Below the pieces are notes generated by a model. The model saw nothing but the letters and a program-made list of their open reading frames with translations, had not been told where the DNA came from and ran no database searches. From Streptomyces umbrinus (GTDB lineage: Bacteria; Actinomycetota; Actinomycetes; Streptomycetales; Streptomycetaceae), in contig NZ_JAUSZI010000002.1 in NCBI RefSeq assembly GCF_030817415.1, forward strand, positions 11,073,501 to 11,137,500: a stretch of DNA of 64,000 bases, read 5' to 3'. Below are positions 26,618 through 34,341 of this stretch, piece by piece. The number at the start of each line of letters is the position of its first letter. The first letter of the stretch is position 1. The position numbers and the translations under genes are program-made.

Positions 26618-27541
26618 TTACTTGATGCCGGTGAAGCTGATGCTGCTGACAATGCGGCGCGCGAAGAAGCCGAAGAGCACGAGCATCGGCAGCGCGGCGA
26701 TGAGCGTGGCCGCCATCAGGCCGGACCAGTCGTAGCCGCTCTGCGGGGTCTGCGCCCGGAAGATGGCCAGTGCCACGGTGAGCACGCGCGAGCTGTCGCT
26801 GTAGGAGACCATCAGCGGCCAGAAGTAGTCGTTCCAGGAGGTGATGTACGTCAGCACGCCCAGCGTGAGGATGGGGGTGGATGCCATCGGCAGCATGACG
26901 CGGAAGAAGATCCGGATCTTCCCGGCCCCGTCGAGCAGGGCCGCCTCCTCGACCTCCCGGGGCACGTTCATGAAGAACTGCCGCATGAAGAACACCGCGA
27001 ACGGGGTCATGAACATCGTCGGCAGGGAGATGCCCAACAGGGAGTCGACCAGGCCGAGTTGTTTGATGAGCACGAAGTTCGGCAGCAGTGTGAAGATCGT
27101 CGGCACCATCAGCCCGGCCAGGAACAGCCCGAACACCGTGTCCCGGCCGCGCCACCGCAGCCGTGCGAAGGCGTACGCGGCCATGGCAGAGAAGAGGATC
27201 TGGAAGACGGTGATCAGGGTGGACACGACCGTCGAATTGATCAGATAGCGCCAGAACTTGAGCCCGCCGCCCGAGCCGCCCTGAGCGATCGCCTCCTCGG
27301 TGGACTGCAGGCCCAGGGCCCGTTCGAAACCGCCGGTCGTCAGGTCCACGGGCAGCGGATCGCCGGGGTGGGCCGCGAGCGCCGTGTTCGAGGAGAGCGC
27401 GGTGCGCAGGATCCAGTAGAACGGCAGCAGGGTGATGAGGACCATCGCGGCCATCACCGTCCAGGCCACGACCTTCCCGGGGGTGATCCTTGGGCGCTGT
27501 GTGCGCCGTACCTTCGTCGTCGTTGCCGTCACGGCAGTCAT
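26618..27541 (-). CDS. Carbohydrate ABC transporter permease, MalG type
   Basis: 307 residues with about six membrane helices. The EAA coupling loop is EEAALLDGAGKIRIFFRVML, followed by the conserved ITSWNDYFWPLMV segment typical of MalG-like subunits. A hydrophilic insert of about 45 residues with GGSGGG lies after the first helix. ATG at 27541 has AAGGGAG upstream. It lies 10 bp from the binding-protein gene, in one operon with it. Confidence 0.92.
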   Translation of the reverse strand: MTAVTATTTKVRRTQRPRITPGKVVAWTVMAAMVLITLLPFYWILRTALSSNTALAAHPGDPLPVDLTTGGFERALGLQSTEEAIAQGGSGGGLKFWRYLINSTVVSTLITVFQILFSAMAAYAFARLRWRGRDTVFGLFLAGLMVPTIFTLLPNFVLIKQLGLVDSLLGISLPTMFMTPFAVFFMRQFFMNVPREVEEAALLDGAGKIRIFFRVMLPMASTPILTLGVLTYITSWNDYFWPLMVSYSDSSRVLTVALAIFRAQTPQSGYDWSGLMAATLIAALPMLVLFGFFARRIVSSISFTGIK

Positions 27542-27558
27542 GTCGGTCGCTCCCTTCT

Positions 27559-28527
27559 TCAGCCGAGGTCGGTCTGGCCGGCCCGGGTGAGCCGGTACTG
27601 GACAAAGGTGATCGCGCTCAGGACCACGAGCAGGGCCACGGACATCGCCGACGCGTAGCCGAACTGGAAGCGGCCGAAGGCGGCGCCGTAGATGTAGTAC
27701 TGCAGGACGTTGGTCGCGTTGGCCGGACCGCCCGCGGTGGTCACCGCGACCGTGTCGAACACCTGGAACGAACCGATCACCGTCATGATCAGGACCACCG
27801 CGAGCACCGGCCGCAACAGCGGCATGGTGATCCGCCAGAACATCCGCCACTCGCTCGCGCCGTCCACCTTGGCCGCCTCGTACATGTCGCTGGGGATGGC
27901 CTGGAGCCCGGCGAAGAGCAGCAGGGCGGTGTAGCCGACATGCCGCCAGACGTTGATCAGGGCGATCGTGGGAATCGCCCAGGTCTCGTCCGCGAGGAAC
28001 GGGATGCGGTCGAAGCCGAGCCCGGCGATGATCTCGTTGCCGATGCCGAGCTGGGTGTCGAGCATCCAGAGCCAGACGATGCCGGCGACCACGTTCGACA
28101 TCAGATACGGCGTGAGGACGATCCCGCGGAGTATCGCCGACTGGGTGAGCCGCTGGAGCAGCACCGCGATGGCGAGCGCCGAGACCGTCTGGACGCCGAT
28201 GTTGATGAAGACGTACTCGACGGTGACCGTCAACGAGTCCCAGAAGATCGGGTCCTTGACCATGCGGACGTAGTTGTCGAGGCCCACCCACTCCGCCGGG
28301 GTCAGCAGATTGAAGCGGGTGAAGCTCAGATAGATGCCCCGCAGCGTCGGCCACAGCAGGAAGACCAGGAAGCCCAGCATGGCCGGAGCGATGAACAGGG
28401 CCGCGAGGGCGCCGTCACCACGTCCGCCACCGTCACGTTCTCGTTTCTCGCGGATTCTCGGCTTCGGCTGTGTCCCCTCGATGTCGCGCACTGGCAGACG
28501 CGACGGAGGGCTGGAGGCGACGGTCAT
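27559..28527 (-). CDS. Carbohydrate ABC transporter permease, MalF type
   Basis: 322 residues; first gene of the leftward sugar operon. Helices are preceded by a charged cytoplasmic N-terminus. The EAA loop is YEAAKVDGASEWRMFWRITM and the region LSFTRFNLLTPAEWVGLDNY is usual for MalF-like subunits of CUT1 importers. The ATG at 28527 has AGGGAG upstream, which excludes the longer upstream reading through the operator region. The operon carries no ATPase, so a shared MsiK-type ATPase is expected. Confidence 0.92.
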   Translation of the reverse strand: MTVASSPPSRLPVRDIEGTQPKPRIREKRERDGGGRGDGALAALFIAPAMLGFLVFLLWPTLRGIYLSFTRFNLLTPAEWVGLDNYVRMVKDPIFWDSLTVTVEYVFINIGVQTVSALAIAVLLQRLTQSAILRGIVLTPYLMSNVVAGIVWLWMLDTQLGIGNEIIAGLGFDRIPFLADETWAIPTIALINVWRHVGYTALLLFAGLQAIPSDMYEAAKVDGASEWRMFWRITMPLLRPVLAVVLIMTVIGSFQVFDTVAVTTAGGPANATNVLQYYIYGAAFGRFQFGYASAMSVALLVVLSAITFVQYRLTRAGQTDLG

Positions 28528-28568
28528 CAGGAGACTCCCTCGTCTGCGGCTCGTCCTCGGGCCCCACT

Positions 28569-28587
28569 TACTTTTGGGCCGAAAGAA
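28569..28587. promoter_or_regulatory. Candidate ROK operator, site 1
   Basis: TACTTTTGGGCCGAAAGAA, an imperfect palindrome around CTTTtGG/CcGAAAG. It lies 41 bp upstream of the sugar operon start and matches site 2 at 14 of 19 positions, in the same orientation. Confidence 0.6.
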
Positions 28588-28653
28588 TCCGGCCGTCAAG
28601 AGGTGTGCGCGCATCTTTTCCTGAGGACGTTCGATGACATAGGGTGGTGTCAT

Positions 28654-28672
28654 TACTTCTGCGTCGAAAGAA
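28654..28672. promoter_or_regulatory. Candidate ROK operator, site 2
   Basis: TACTTCTGCGTCGAAAGAA, 19 bp upstream of the ROK gene start. The centres of the two sites are 85 bp apart, close to eight helical turns, which would allow looping. Confidence 0.6.
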
Positions 28673-28691
28673 ACAATGTGGGGGTTCGTTC

Positions 28692-29852
28692 ATGACCGCA
28701 CGTGCCGCCAGCTGGCTGCCGCTCAGTCCCGGTGAGCGTGCCGTCGCCATCGAGGTGCTCACACACGGCCCCCTGTCGCGCAGCGACATCGCCCGCCGGC
28801 TCGACCTCTCCGCCGGCAGTCTCACCCGGCTGACGAAGCCGCTCATAGAGTCGGGTCTGCTGATCGAGGTCCCCGAGGGTGCCGCGCTGCCAGAGGTGCG
28901 CCAGGGCCGCCCGTCACAGCCGCTCGACATCGTCGCCGAGTCCCGCACCTTCGCCGGGTTCAAGATCACCCAGGACATGGTGTACGGCGTCGTCACCACC
29001 CTCAAGAGCGATATCGTCGCCCGGCGCGACCTGCCCATCACCAGCCATGACCCGGCCCATGTGGTGGACGTGCTGGGGGAGCTGACCGGCGCGTTCGGGC
29101 GTGACTTCCCCGGTCTCGCCGGGATCGGCATCGGCCTGGGCGGCCGGGCCTCGGACCGGTCCGTCGTCGACGAGTCGGCCTTCCTCGGTTGGCGCGACGT
29201 CCCCCTGGCCCGGCTCGTCGAGGAGCGCACCGGACTGCCCGTCGTCGTGGACAACGACGTGGCCGCGCTCGTCGAGGCCGAGCGGTGGTTCGGTGCCGGC
29301 CGAGGCCTGGAGCGGTTCGCGGTGCTCACCATCGGCGCGGGAATCGGCTACGGACTGGTGAGCGGCGGCAAGCGGGTCGGGACCCCCGAGGACGGACTGG
29401 GCGTCGGCCGCTTCTGGATCGTGAACTCCAGCGGCCCGCTCACCCCCGACGGCGAGCGTGGCAGTGCCATCTCCCTGCTGTCCATCCCCAGCATCCGCTA
29501 CCAGATCCGGGCCGCCACCGGCCGCGACATCGCGTACGACGAGATCCTCGCGCTGGCCGCCGAGGGCGAGCCCATGGCCGCCCGCGTCGTCGGCGAGGCG
29601 GCCCGCGCCCTGGGCACCCTCGTCGCGCAGATCGCCAACTTCGCCATCCCTCAGAAGATCGTCCTGGCCGGCGAGGGCGTGGGCCTGGTGGACGTTGCGG
29701 GACCGGTCGTCGAGGAGGCCATCCTCGCCAACCGTCACCCGCACGCCGAGCCGGTCAACCTGGAGACCAAGGTGTCCGACTTCCACGACTGGGCGCGGGG
29801 CGGCGCCGTACTGGCGATCCAGGTGCTCGTCCTCGGCGCGGGGGCGGCCTGA
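28692..29852 (+). CDS. ROK family transcriptional regulator
   Basis: 386 residues. An N-terminal winged helix (LSRSDIARRLDLSAGSLTRL) precedes a ROK sugar-kinase-like domain with GIGIGLGG, VVDNDVAALVEAE and LTIGAGIGYGLV. The zinc-binding CxCGxxGC motif of classical ROK proteins is absent; the protein contains no Cys at all. It is divergent from the sugar importer and two matching operators lie between them, so it most likely represses that operon until a sugar ligand binds. ATG at 28692 is preferred. Confidence 0.9.
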   Translation: MTARAASWLPLSPGERAVAIEVLTHGPLSRSDIARRLDLSAGSLTRLTKPLIESGLLIEVPEGAALPEVRQGRPSQPLDIVAESRTFAGFKITQDMVYGVVTTLKSDIVARRDLPITSHDPAHVVDVLGELTGAFGRDFPGLAGIGIGLGGRASDRSVVDESAFLGWRDVPLARLVEERTGLPVVVDNDVAALVEAERWFGAGRGLERFAVLTIGAGIGYGLVSGGKRVGTPEDGLGVGRFWIVNSSGPLTPDGERGSAISLLSIPSIRYQIRAATGRDIAYDEILALAAEGEPMAARVVGEAARALGTLVAQIANFAIPQKIVLAGEGVGLVDVAGPVVEEAILANRHPHAEPVNLETKVSDFHDWARGGAVLAIQVLVLGAGAA

Positions 29853-29988
29853 CCTGGCTGTGGAAGGGCTGTCGGACATGGCTATTGGATGACTGCCGGA
29901 CAGGGTCATGGAATGGCTACCGGTAAGTAGTCCTGCTGACAGTGACTCCTCACATGGTCTTCACGCCGGGGCCCGTATGATTCACGGC

Positions 29989-30210
29989 ATGTCCACCACT
30001 CACCGACGTGCACCGGTCGCGCCGAAGCGATCGGCCGCCGAGGTCAACGAGGAGATCCGAGCCCTGTGGCTGCGGAGCGGTGGGACGCTGAGCGGCGAGC
30101 AGCGGCGGGTGTACCAGCGTCTCGTCCTGGAGTGGGCGGCGGCCTCTCCGCGCACCCACTCGCACACGGACTCCGCCCACTCGCGCACGGACTCGTCGAA
30201 GGCCGCCTGA
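29989..30210 (+). CDS. Small conserved hypothetical protein
   Basis: 73 residues. The core AAEVNEEIRALWLRSGGTLS and EQRRVYQRLVLEWAAA forms two probable helices and resembles a short conserved Streptomyces protein without known function; the tail repeats His-Ser-Thr-Asp. TATGAT lies 7 bp before the ATG at 29989, consistent with a leaderless transcript. Confidence 0.7.
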   Translation: MSTTHRRAPVAPKRSAAEVNEEIRALWLRSGGTLSGEQRRVYQRLVLEWAAASPRTHSHTDSAHSRTDSSKAA

Positions 30211-30271
30211 CCGGTCTGACCGGGTGAGCCGCCTCCCGAGCGCCGTGCCTGGGGGATGGCGAAGTCGGCAG

Positions 30272-31099
30272 TCAGCCCTTCATCGCCCCCTGGAGCAGGC
30301 CCGCGATGAAGCTGCGCTGGAAGATCACGAACAGGATCAGGATCGGCAGCATCACGATGATCGTTCCCGCCGCGAGCGTGGGGATGTCCGTGCTGTTCTG
30401 ACCGACGAAGAAGCCGAGGCCCGCGGGCGCCGTGTGCTTGGTGGTGTCCTGGATGAGCACCAGCACCAGCAGGAACTGGTTCCACGACCACATGAAGACC
30501 AGCAGCCCGAGCGTCATCAGGGACGGCCTGGCCAGTGGCAGCAGAATCCTCAGCAGGATGGTGGCCGACGAGGCACCGTCGATCCGGGCCGCCTCCACCA
30601 ACGATGGCGGGGTGGACTGGAAGTGGGTGCGCATCCAGAACACGCTGAACGGCATGAACAGCGCGATCTCCACCAGGATCACGCCCAGGTACGAGTTGGT
30701 CAGACCGAGGCCCCGCAGGTCGAAGTAGAGCGGGACCACGATCAGTTCGACCGGGATGGTGAGTCCGGCGATGAAGAAGGCCGCGACCGCGTTGCCGCCC
30801 GGGAGTTTCATCGTGCCGAGCGCGTAGCCCGCCAGCGCCGCCAGGACCAGGGAGGCGGGGACCACACCGACCGCGATGGTGAGGCTGTGCCCGATCAGGT
30901 CGGAGAACCCTGCCACCGACCACGCCTGCTCGTAGTTGTCCCAGCTCCACCGCTCCGGCCAGGTCAGTCCCACCACCGGCGTGCCCGCGGGCTGCAGGGA
31001 GGCGAGGAAGACACTGAGGAACGGGATCACGACGGCGATCGCCATGACCGTCAGCAGCGCGTAACCCGACCAGCGTTCCTGGCGCGTCGCGGTGTTCAT
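30272..31099 (-). CDS. Carbohydrate ABC transporter permease, MalG type (alpha-GlcNAc locus)
   Basis: 275 residues, about six helices. The EAA loop reads VEAARIDGASSATILLRILL and the late FMWSWNQFLLVLVLI is the usual MalG segment. Its ATG overlaps the upstream permease stop by 4 bp (ATGA). It is the last gene of a leftward operon of binding protein and two permeases; again no ATPase gene is present. Confidence 0.92.
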   Translation of the reverse strand: MNTATRQERWSGYALLTVMAIAVVIPFLSVFLASLQPAGTPVVGLTWPERWSWDNYEQAWSVAGFSDLIGHSLTIAVGVVPASLVLAALAGYALGTMKLPGGNAVAAFFIAGLTIPVELIVVPLYFDLRGLGLTNSYLGVILVEIALFMPFSVFWMRTHFQSTPPSLVEAARIDGASSATILLRILLPLARPSLMTLGLLVFMWSWNQFLLVLVLIQDTTKHTAPAGLGFFVGQNSTDIPTLAAGTIIVMLPILILFVIFQRSFIAGLLQGAMKG

Positions 31100-32041
31100 G
31101 ACTCCGACCTCGACAGACGGTTGATGAGGTAGACGATCCCGAGTATCAGACAGCCGAGGACGACGGCCAGGGCCGCGGCGAGCCCCACCTTGCCCTCGGA
31201 GAACGCCAGCCGGTACACGAGCAGGCCCGGGACCGTCGTCTGCTCGCCGGGGCCGCCGTTCGTCGTGACGTACACGATGTCGAAGCTGGCGAGCGCGGCC
31301 ACCGTGGTCACGGTCATCGCGACGGCGATCTCGCCGCGCAGGTGCGGCAGGGTGACGGAGACGAACTCCCGGACGGGACCTGCCCCGTCGAGCCGGGCCG
31401 CCTCGTACAGGCTGGAATCCACCTTCTGCACGCCGCTGAGGAAGAGCATCATGCACAGCCCGCTCAGCACCCAGGTGCCGACGAGACCCACGGCGATCAG
31501 AGCGGCGCCGAAGTCGCCCAGCCACGCCCGTGTCACCCCGTCCAGACCGACCGCGCGGAACGTCTGGTTCACCAGCCCGTCGTCCCCGTACAGCCAGCGC
31601 CAGGTCACGCCGACGGCGACGAGCGGGACGACCTGCGGCAGCATGAACAGGAAGCGGTACGCCCCCATACCGGGCCGCCGGAAACGGGCCAGCAGACCGG
31701 TCATCGCAAGACCGACCACGATGGGAATGAAGGAGAAGAACACCACCAGCACCAGGGCGTTGAGCACGGACCGGCGCAGGATGGAGTCCTGGAAGATCTC
31801 CTGGTAGTTGCCGAGGCCGACCCAGTCGCCCAGTGTCACGCCGTCCCACTCGAACAGCGAGAGATATGCCGTGTGCAGGGCGGGCAGCACCGCGAAGCAG
31901 AAGTAGACGGCGAACGCGGGCAGCACATACACGTAGCCGCGATACGGGCTGCGCCTGCGGGGGCCCTGGGACTGGACCCCGGACGTCCGTCGTCTGGACC
32001 CGGACGTCCGGGGGCTGTTGGACCGGCGGCCTACTCGGCAT
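31096..32041 (-). CDS. Carbohydrate ABC transporter permease, MalF type, frameshifted near the start
   Basis: About 314 residues when repaired. The membrane part begins YRGYVYVLPAFAVYFCFAV and carries the EAA loop YEAARLDGAGPVREFVSVTL. The proper start is the ATG at 32041: it has GGGAGGA with ideal spacing and overlaps the binding-protein stop. That frame does not run into the permease. A duplicated stretch shows why: CTGGACCCGGACGTCCG occurs twice, but one copy has four C's at 31977-31980 instead of three. Removing one restores a single frame reading DVRVQTTDVRVQSQG. Without repair the only start would be a poor GTG at 32055. Substrate presumably a GlcNAc-containing sugar. Confidence 0.85.
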
Positions 32042-33377
32042 GGTGTTCCTCCCACTCGTCCTGAAGTGAGTCGAGGTAGTCCGAGGGATCTATGCGGTTC
32101 GCGATGAGTTTCTGGACGCCGGAGCGCAGCCGGTCGAGCATGGCGGGGGCTGCGAAGTCGGGAAACGTCGTGATCCCGTCGTCGGCGACGGCCCTGCGGT
32201 GGCCCTCCGCGATGTCGGCGAGCACGCCCTCCGGCTTCTTCACGGCGTCGGGGTTGGGTGGCATGAAGCCGTTGTCGCTGATGATCTGGCCGGCCTCGGG
32301 AGTGGTCAGGAAGTCGAGGAACGCGCCTGCCGCCTCGGGATGTTCGGTCCTGGATGCGACGGCGTAGGAGACGCTGAAGCCCGAGGCCACGGTGGGGGCG
32401 GAGGCCTCTTCGCCCGGCATCGGGAAGAAGCCGACGTTGTCTCCCATGACGGTCGCCAACTGCCCGGCCGCCCAGTTGCCGTTGATGAGGAAGACACTGT
32501 CGCCCTTGGCGAACTGGGCGGTGGAGTCCACCTGCGCGGTGCCGTTCGCGGAGTCGTTGTAGTAGCCCTTGCGGCCCCAGTCGATGACGAGCTTGCTGGC
32601 CTTGACGGCGGCCGGCGTCTCGATGGTGGCGCCGTTGGTGCCGTTGACCCAGTCCCAGTAGTCGTCCGTCGGCATCAGCTGGTTGAGGAGCGCGGCCCAC
32701 AGGTGCAGGCCACCGGAGTCGAGCGCACCGACGCCGAGCGGCGTCAGGTCCGCGTCCTTGGCCGCGGCGAGCTGGTCCTCGAACTCCGCCATGGTCTTGG
32801 GCGGACCGTCGATCCCGGCCTTCTGCGCGAGCTCCTTGTTGTAGTAGATGCCGGTCATCGACAGACCCGCCGGAACCCCGAACAGGGCACGCCCGCCCGT
32901 GGCCTCGCTGGTCTGCCCCGCCGTCAACTGGTCGAGGCTGACCGGGGGAATGGCCTTGTCCCAGCCGTACGCCTCCCGATAGGGCGCCAGGTCGAGGATG
33001 TGGCCGTCCGCCGCGAGATCCGTCATCCCGACCGCGTACTGCGCGATGTCGGGGGCGGTGTCCGAGGTCATCGTGAGCTTCAGGTTCTGCACGTAGTCCG
33101 AGAACGTCTTGTACTGCGGCTCGACCGTGATGTTCGGATGGCCCTTCTCGAACGCGGCGATCAGCGCGTCGACCATCAACGGGGCGTCGGCGAACTGCAG
33201 ACGCAGGGTGATGTCCCCGTCCGGCACGGCGGTCGACGACGGCACACTGCGCGGACCGGGCACCGCGGCCGCGCTCCCGGGGGTCAGGGCGTCGCAGGCG
33301 GTGAGTGGCAACACGAGGGCGGCGGCACAGACCGTCGCCGCGACGCGGCGGCGCACCCGGTGTGTCCTCTCCATCAT
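32031..33377 (-). CDS. Carbohydrate ABC transporter substrate-binding lipoprotein (alpha-GlcNAc locus)
   Basis: 448 residues. Signal peptide with lipobox LPLTAC. Family 1 features are FEKGHPNITVEPQYKTFSDY, TAPDIAQYAVGMTDLAADG, GVPAGLSMTGIYYNKELA and INGNWAAGQLATVMGDNVGF. AAGGAGG lies 3 nt before the ATG at 33377 and 6 nt before the next ATG at 33374, so either may be used. Beside two permeases, a SIS protein and a GH89 glycosidase, its ligand is probably a sugar released by, or used by, that glycosidase. Confidence 0.92.
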   Translation of the reverse strand: MMERTHRVRRRVAATVCAAALVLPLTACDALTPGSAAAVPGPRSVPSSTAVPDGDITLRLQFADAPLMVDALIAAFEKGHPNITVEPQYKTFSDYVQNLKLTMTSDTAPDIAQYAVGMTDLAADGHILDLAPYREAYGWDKAIPPVSLDQLTAGQTSEATGGRALFGVPAGLSMTGIYYNKELAQKAGIDGPPKTMAEFEDQLAAAKDADLTPLGVGALDSGGLHLWAALLNQLMPTDDYWDWVNGTNGATIETPAAVKASKLVIDWGRKGYYNDSANGTAQVDSTAQFAKGDSVFLINGNWAAGQLATVMGDNVGFFPMPGEEASAPTVASGFSVSYAVASRTEHPEAAGAFLDFLTTPEAGQIISDNGFMPPNPDAVKKPEGVLADIAEGHRRAVADDGITTFPDFAAPAMLDRLRSGVQKLIANRIDPSDYLDSLQDEWEEHHAE

Positions 33378-33431
33378 CGGCCTCCTTGCGTAATCTCGGC
33401 GTCTCGGCGTCTCGGTGTGCGGATCGGTGCG

Positions 33432-34166
33432 TCAGCCCCGCGGACAGCGGTCCTTGACCTTCTCCAGCAGGGCGCTGTTGTGGCGTTCGGCGTCGTCGCC
33501 GGTGTTCTGGCTGACGATCAACGGCGGTGCCTGGCCGTGGAGTTCGACGAGCAGCTCGGCCGCCCGGCAGGTCAGGGCGTTCACGATCGCCGCCCCTACG
33601 ACGGTCGACAGGGCGCCCACGGTGAGGTCGCCCAGGGGCACCACCGCGTCACCCGGGCGGCCGTGCGTGTCGATGACGATGTCGGCAACGTCCAGCAGGC
33701 GCCGCCCGTCGGTGTGCCGGGACTCGGCGCTCAGCGAGTGGGCTCGGCTGGTGACGGCGACGACCGTCGCACCCAATGCTCGGACGCCAAGGGCGAATTC
33801 GACCGGCACGGCGTTGATGCCGGAGTTGGAGACGACGACCACCACCTCGCCGTCCCGGATGTCCGTCGTACTGAGGATCGCCGCCGCGTAACCGCCGACG
33901 CGCTCGGCCGCGCCCGCGTGCCGAGGGGCGGCGGGCGACAGCGCCGGGTCGGCGATCACGTTGACCGGCGCGAGGCCGCCCGCGCGCAACAGCGGTTCGA
34001 TCGCGACGAGTTGCGAGTGGCCGCTGCCGAAGTAGTGGACGACGCCCCCGGCGGCGATGCTGTCCGCGATGGCAGCGGCGGCGCGTTCCATCGCGGGCCG
34101 CTCGGCGGTGGCCAGCGCGGTGAGGTTCTCCTGGAGAGCGGCGAAGTAGGCGAGATCGGCGTTCAT
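33432..34166 (-). CDS. SIS-domain sugar-phosphate-binding protein (UPF0309-like)
   Basis: 244 residues. The SIS fold is marked by HYFGSGHSQLVAIEPLLRAGG, VVVVVSNSGINAVPVEFA and ATVVAVTSR. Related proteins bind or isomerise phosphosugars, for example amino-sugar phosphates. Its place between the importer and a divergent alpha-N-acetylglucosaminidase suggests handling of GlcNAc or GlcN phosphates. It is 54 bp upstream of the binding-protein gene and could start that operon. A candidate operator overlaps its likely promoter. Confidence 0.85.
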   Translation of the reverse strand: MNADLAYFAALQENLTALATAERPAMERAAAAIADSIAAGGVVHYFGSGHSQLVAIEPLLRAGGLAPVNVIADPALSPAAPRHAGAAERVGGYAAAILSTTDIRDGEVVVVVSNSGINAVPVEFALGVRALGATVVAVTSRAHSLSAESRHTDGRRLLDVADIVIDTHGRPGDAVVPLGDLTVGALSTVVGAAIVNALTCRAAELLVELHGQAPPLIVSQNTGDDAERHNSALLEKVKDRCPRG

Positions 34167-34232
34167 CGTGTCGAGACCACCTGGGGTGTCGAGCGGGAGC
34201 CGTTTGCACGGCTGTGGGGCCGTCTGCGTGGC

Positions 34233-34248
34233 TGTGGACCGTACCAGA
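34233..34248. promoter_or_regulatory. Candidate GntR operator, distal site
   Basis: TGTGGACCGTACCAGA, 14 of 16 identical to the inverse of the perfect palindrome at 34343. It overlaps a TACGGT -10-like element facing the SIS gene. Confidence 0.55.
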
Positions 34249-34305
34249 GGGCCGTGCGACTGCCCAGCCCTCCGGACAAGTGTGCTGTCACAACAGCTTT
34301 GTTCC

Positions 34306-34334
34306 TTGACCACCCCGCACACCCGTCCTAACCT
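34306..34334 (+). promoter_or_regulatory. Promoter of the GH89 gene
   Basis: TTGACC at 34306-34311, a 17-bp spacer and TAACCT at 34329-34334. Transcription would begin at or next to the ATG at 34342, giving a leaderless mRNA. Confidence 0.65.
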
Positions 34335-34341
34335 GAGCCGC

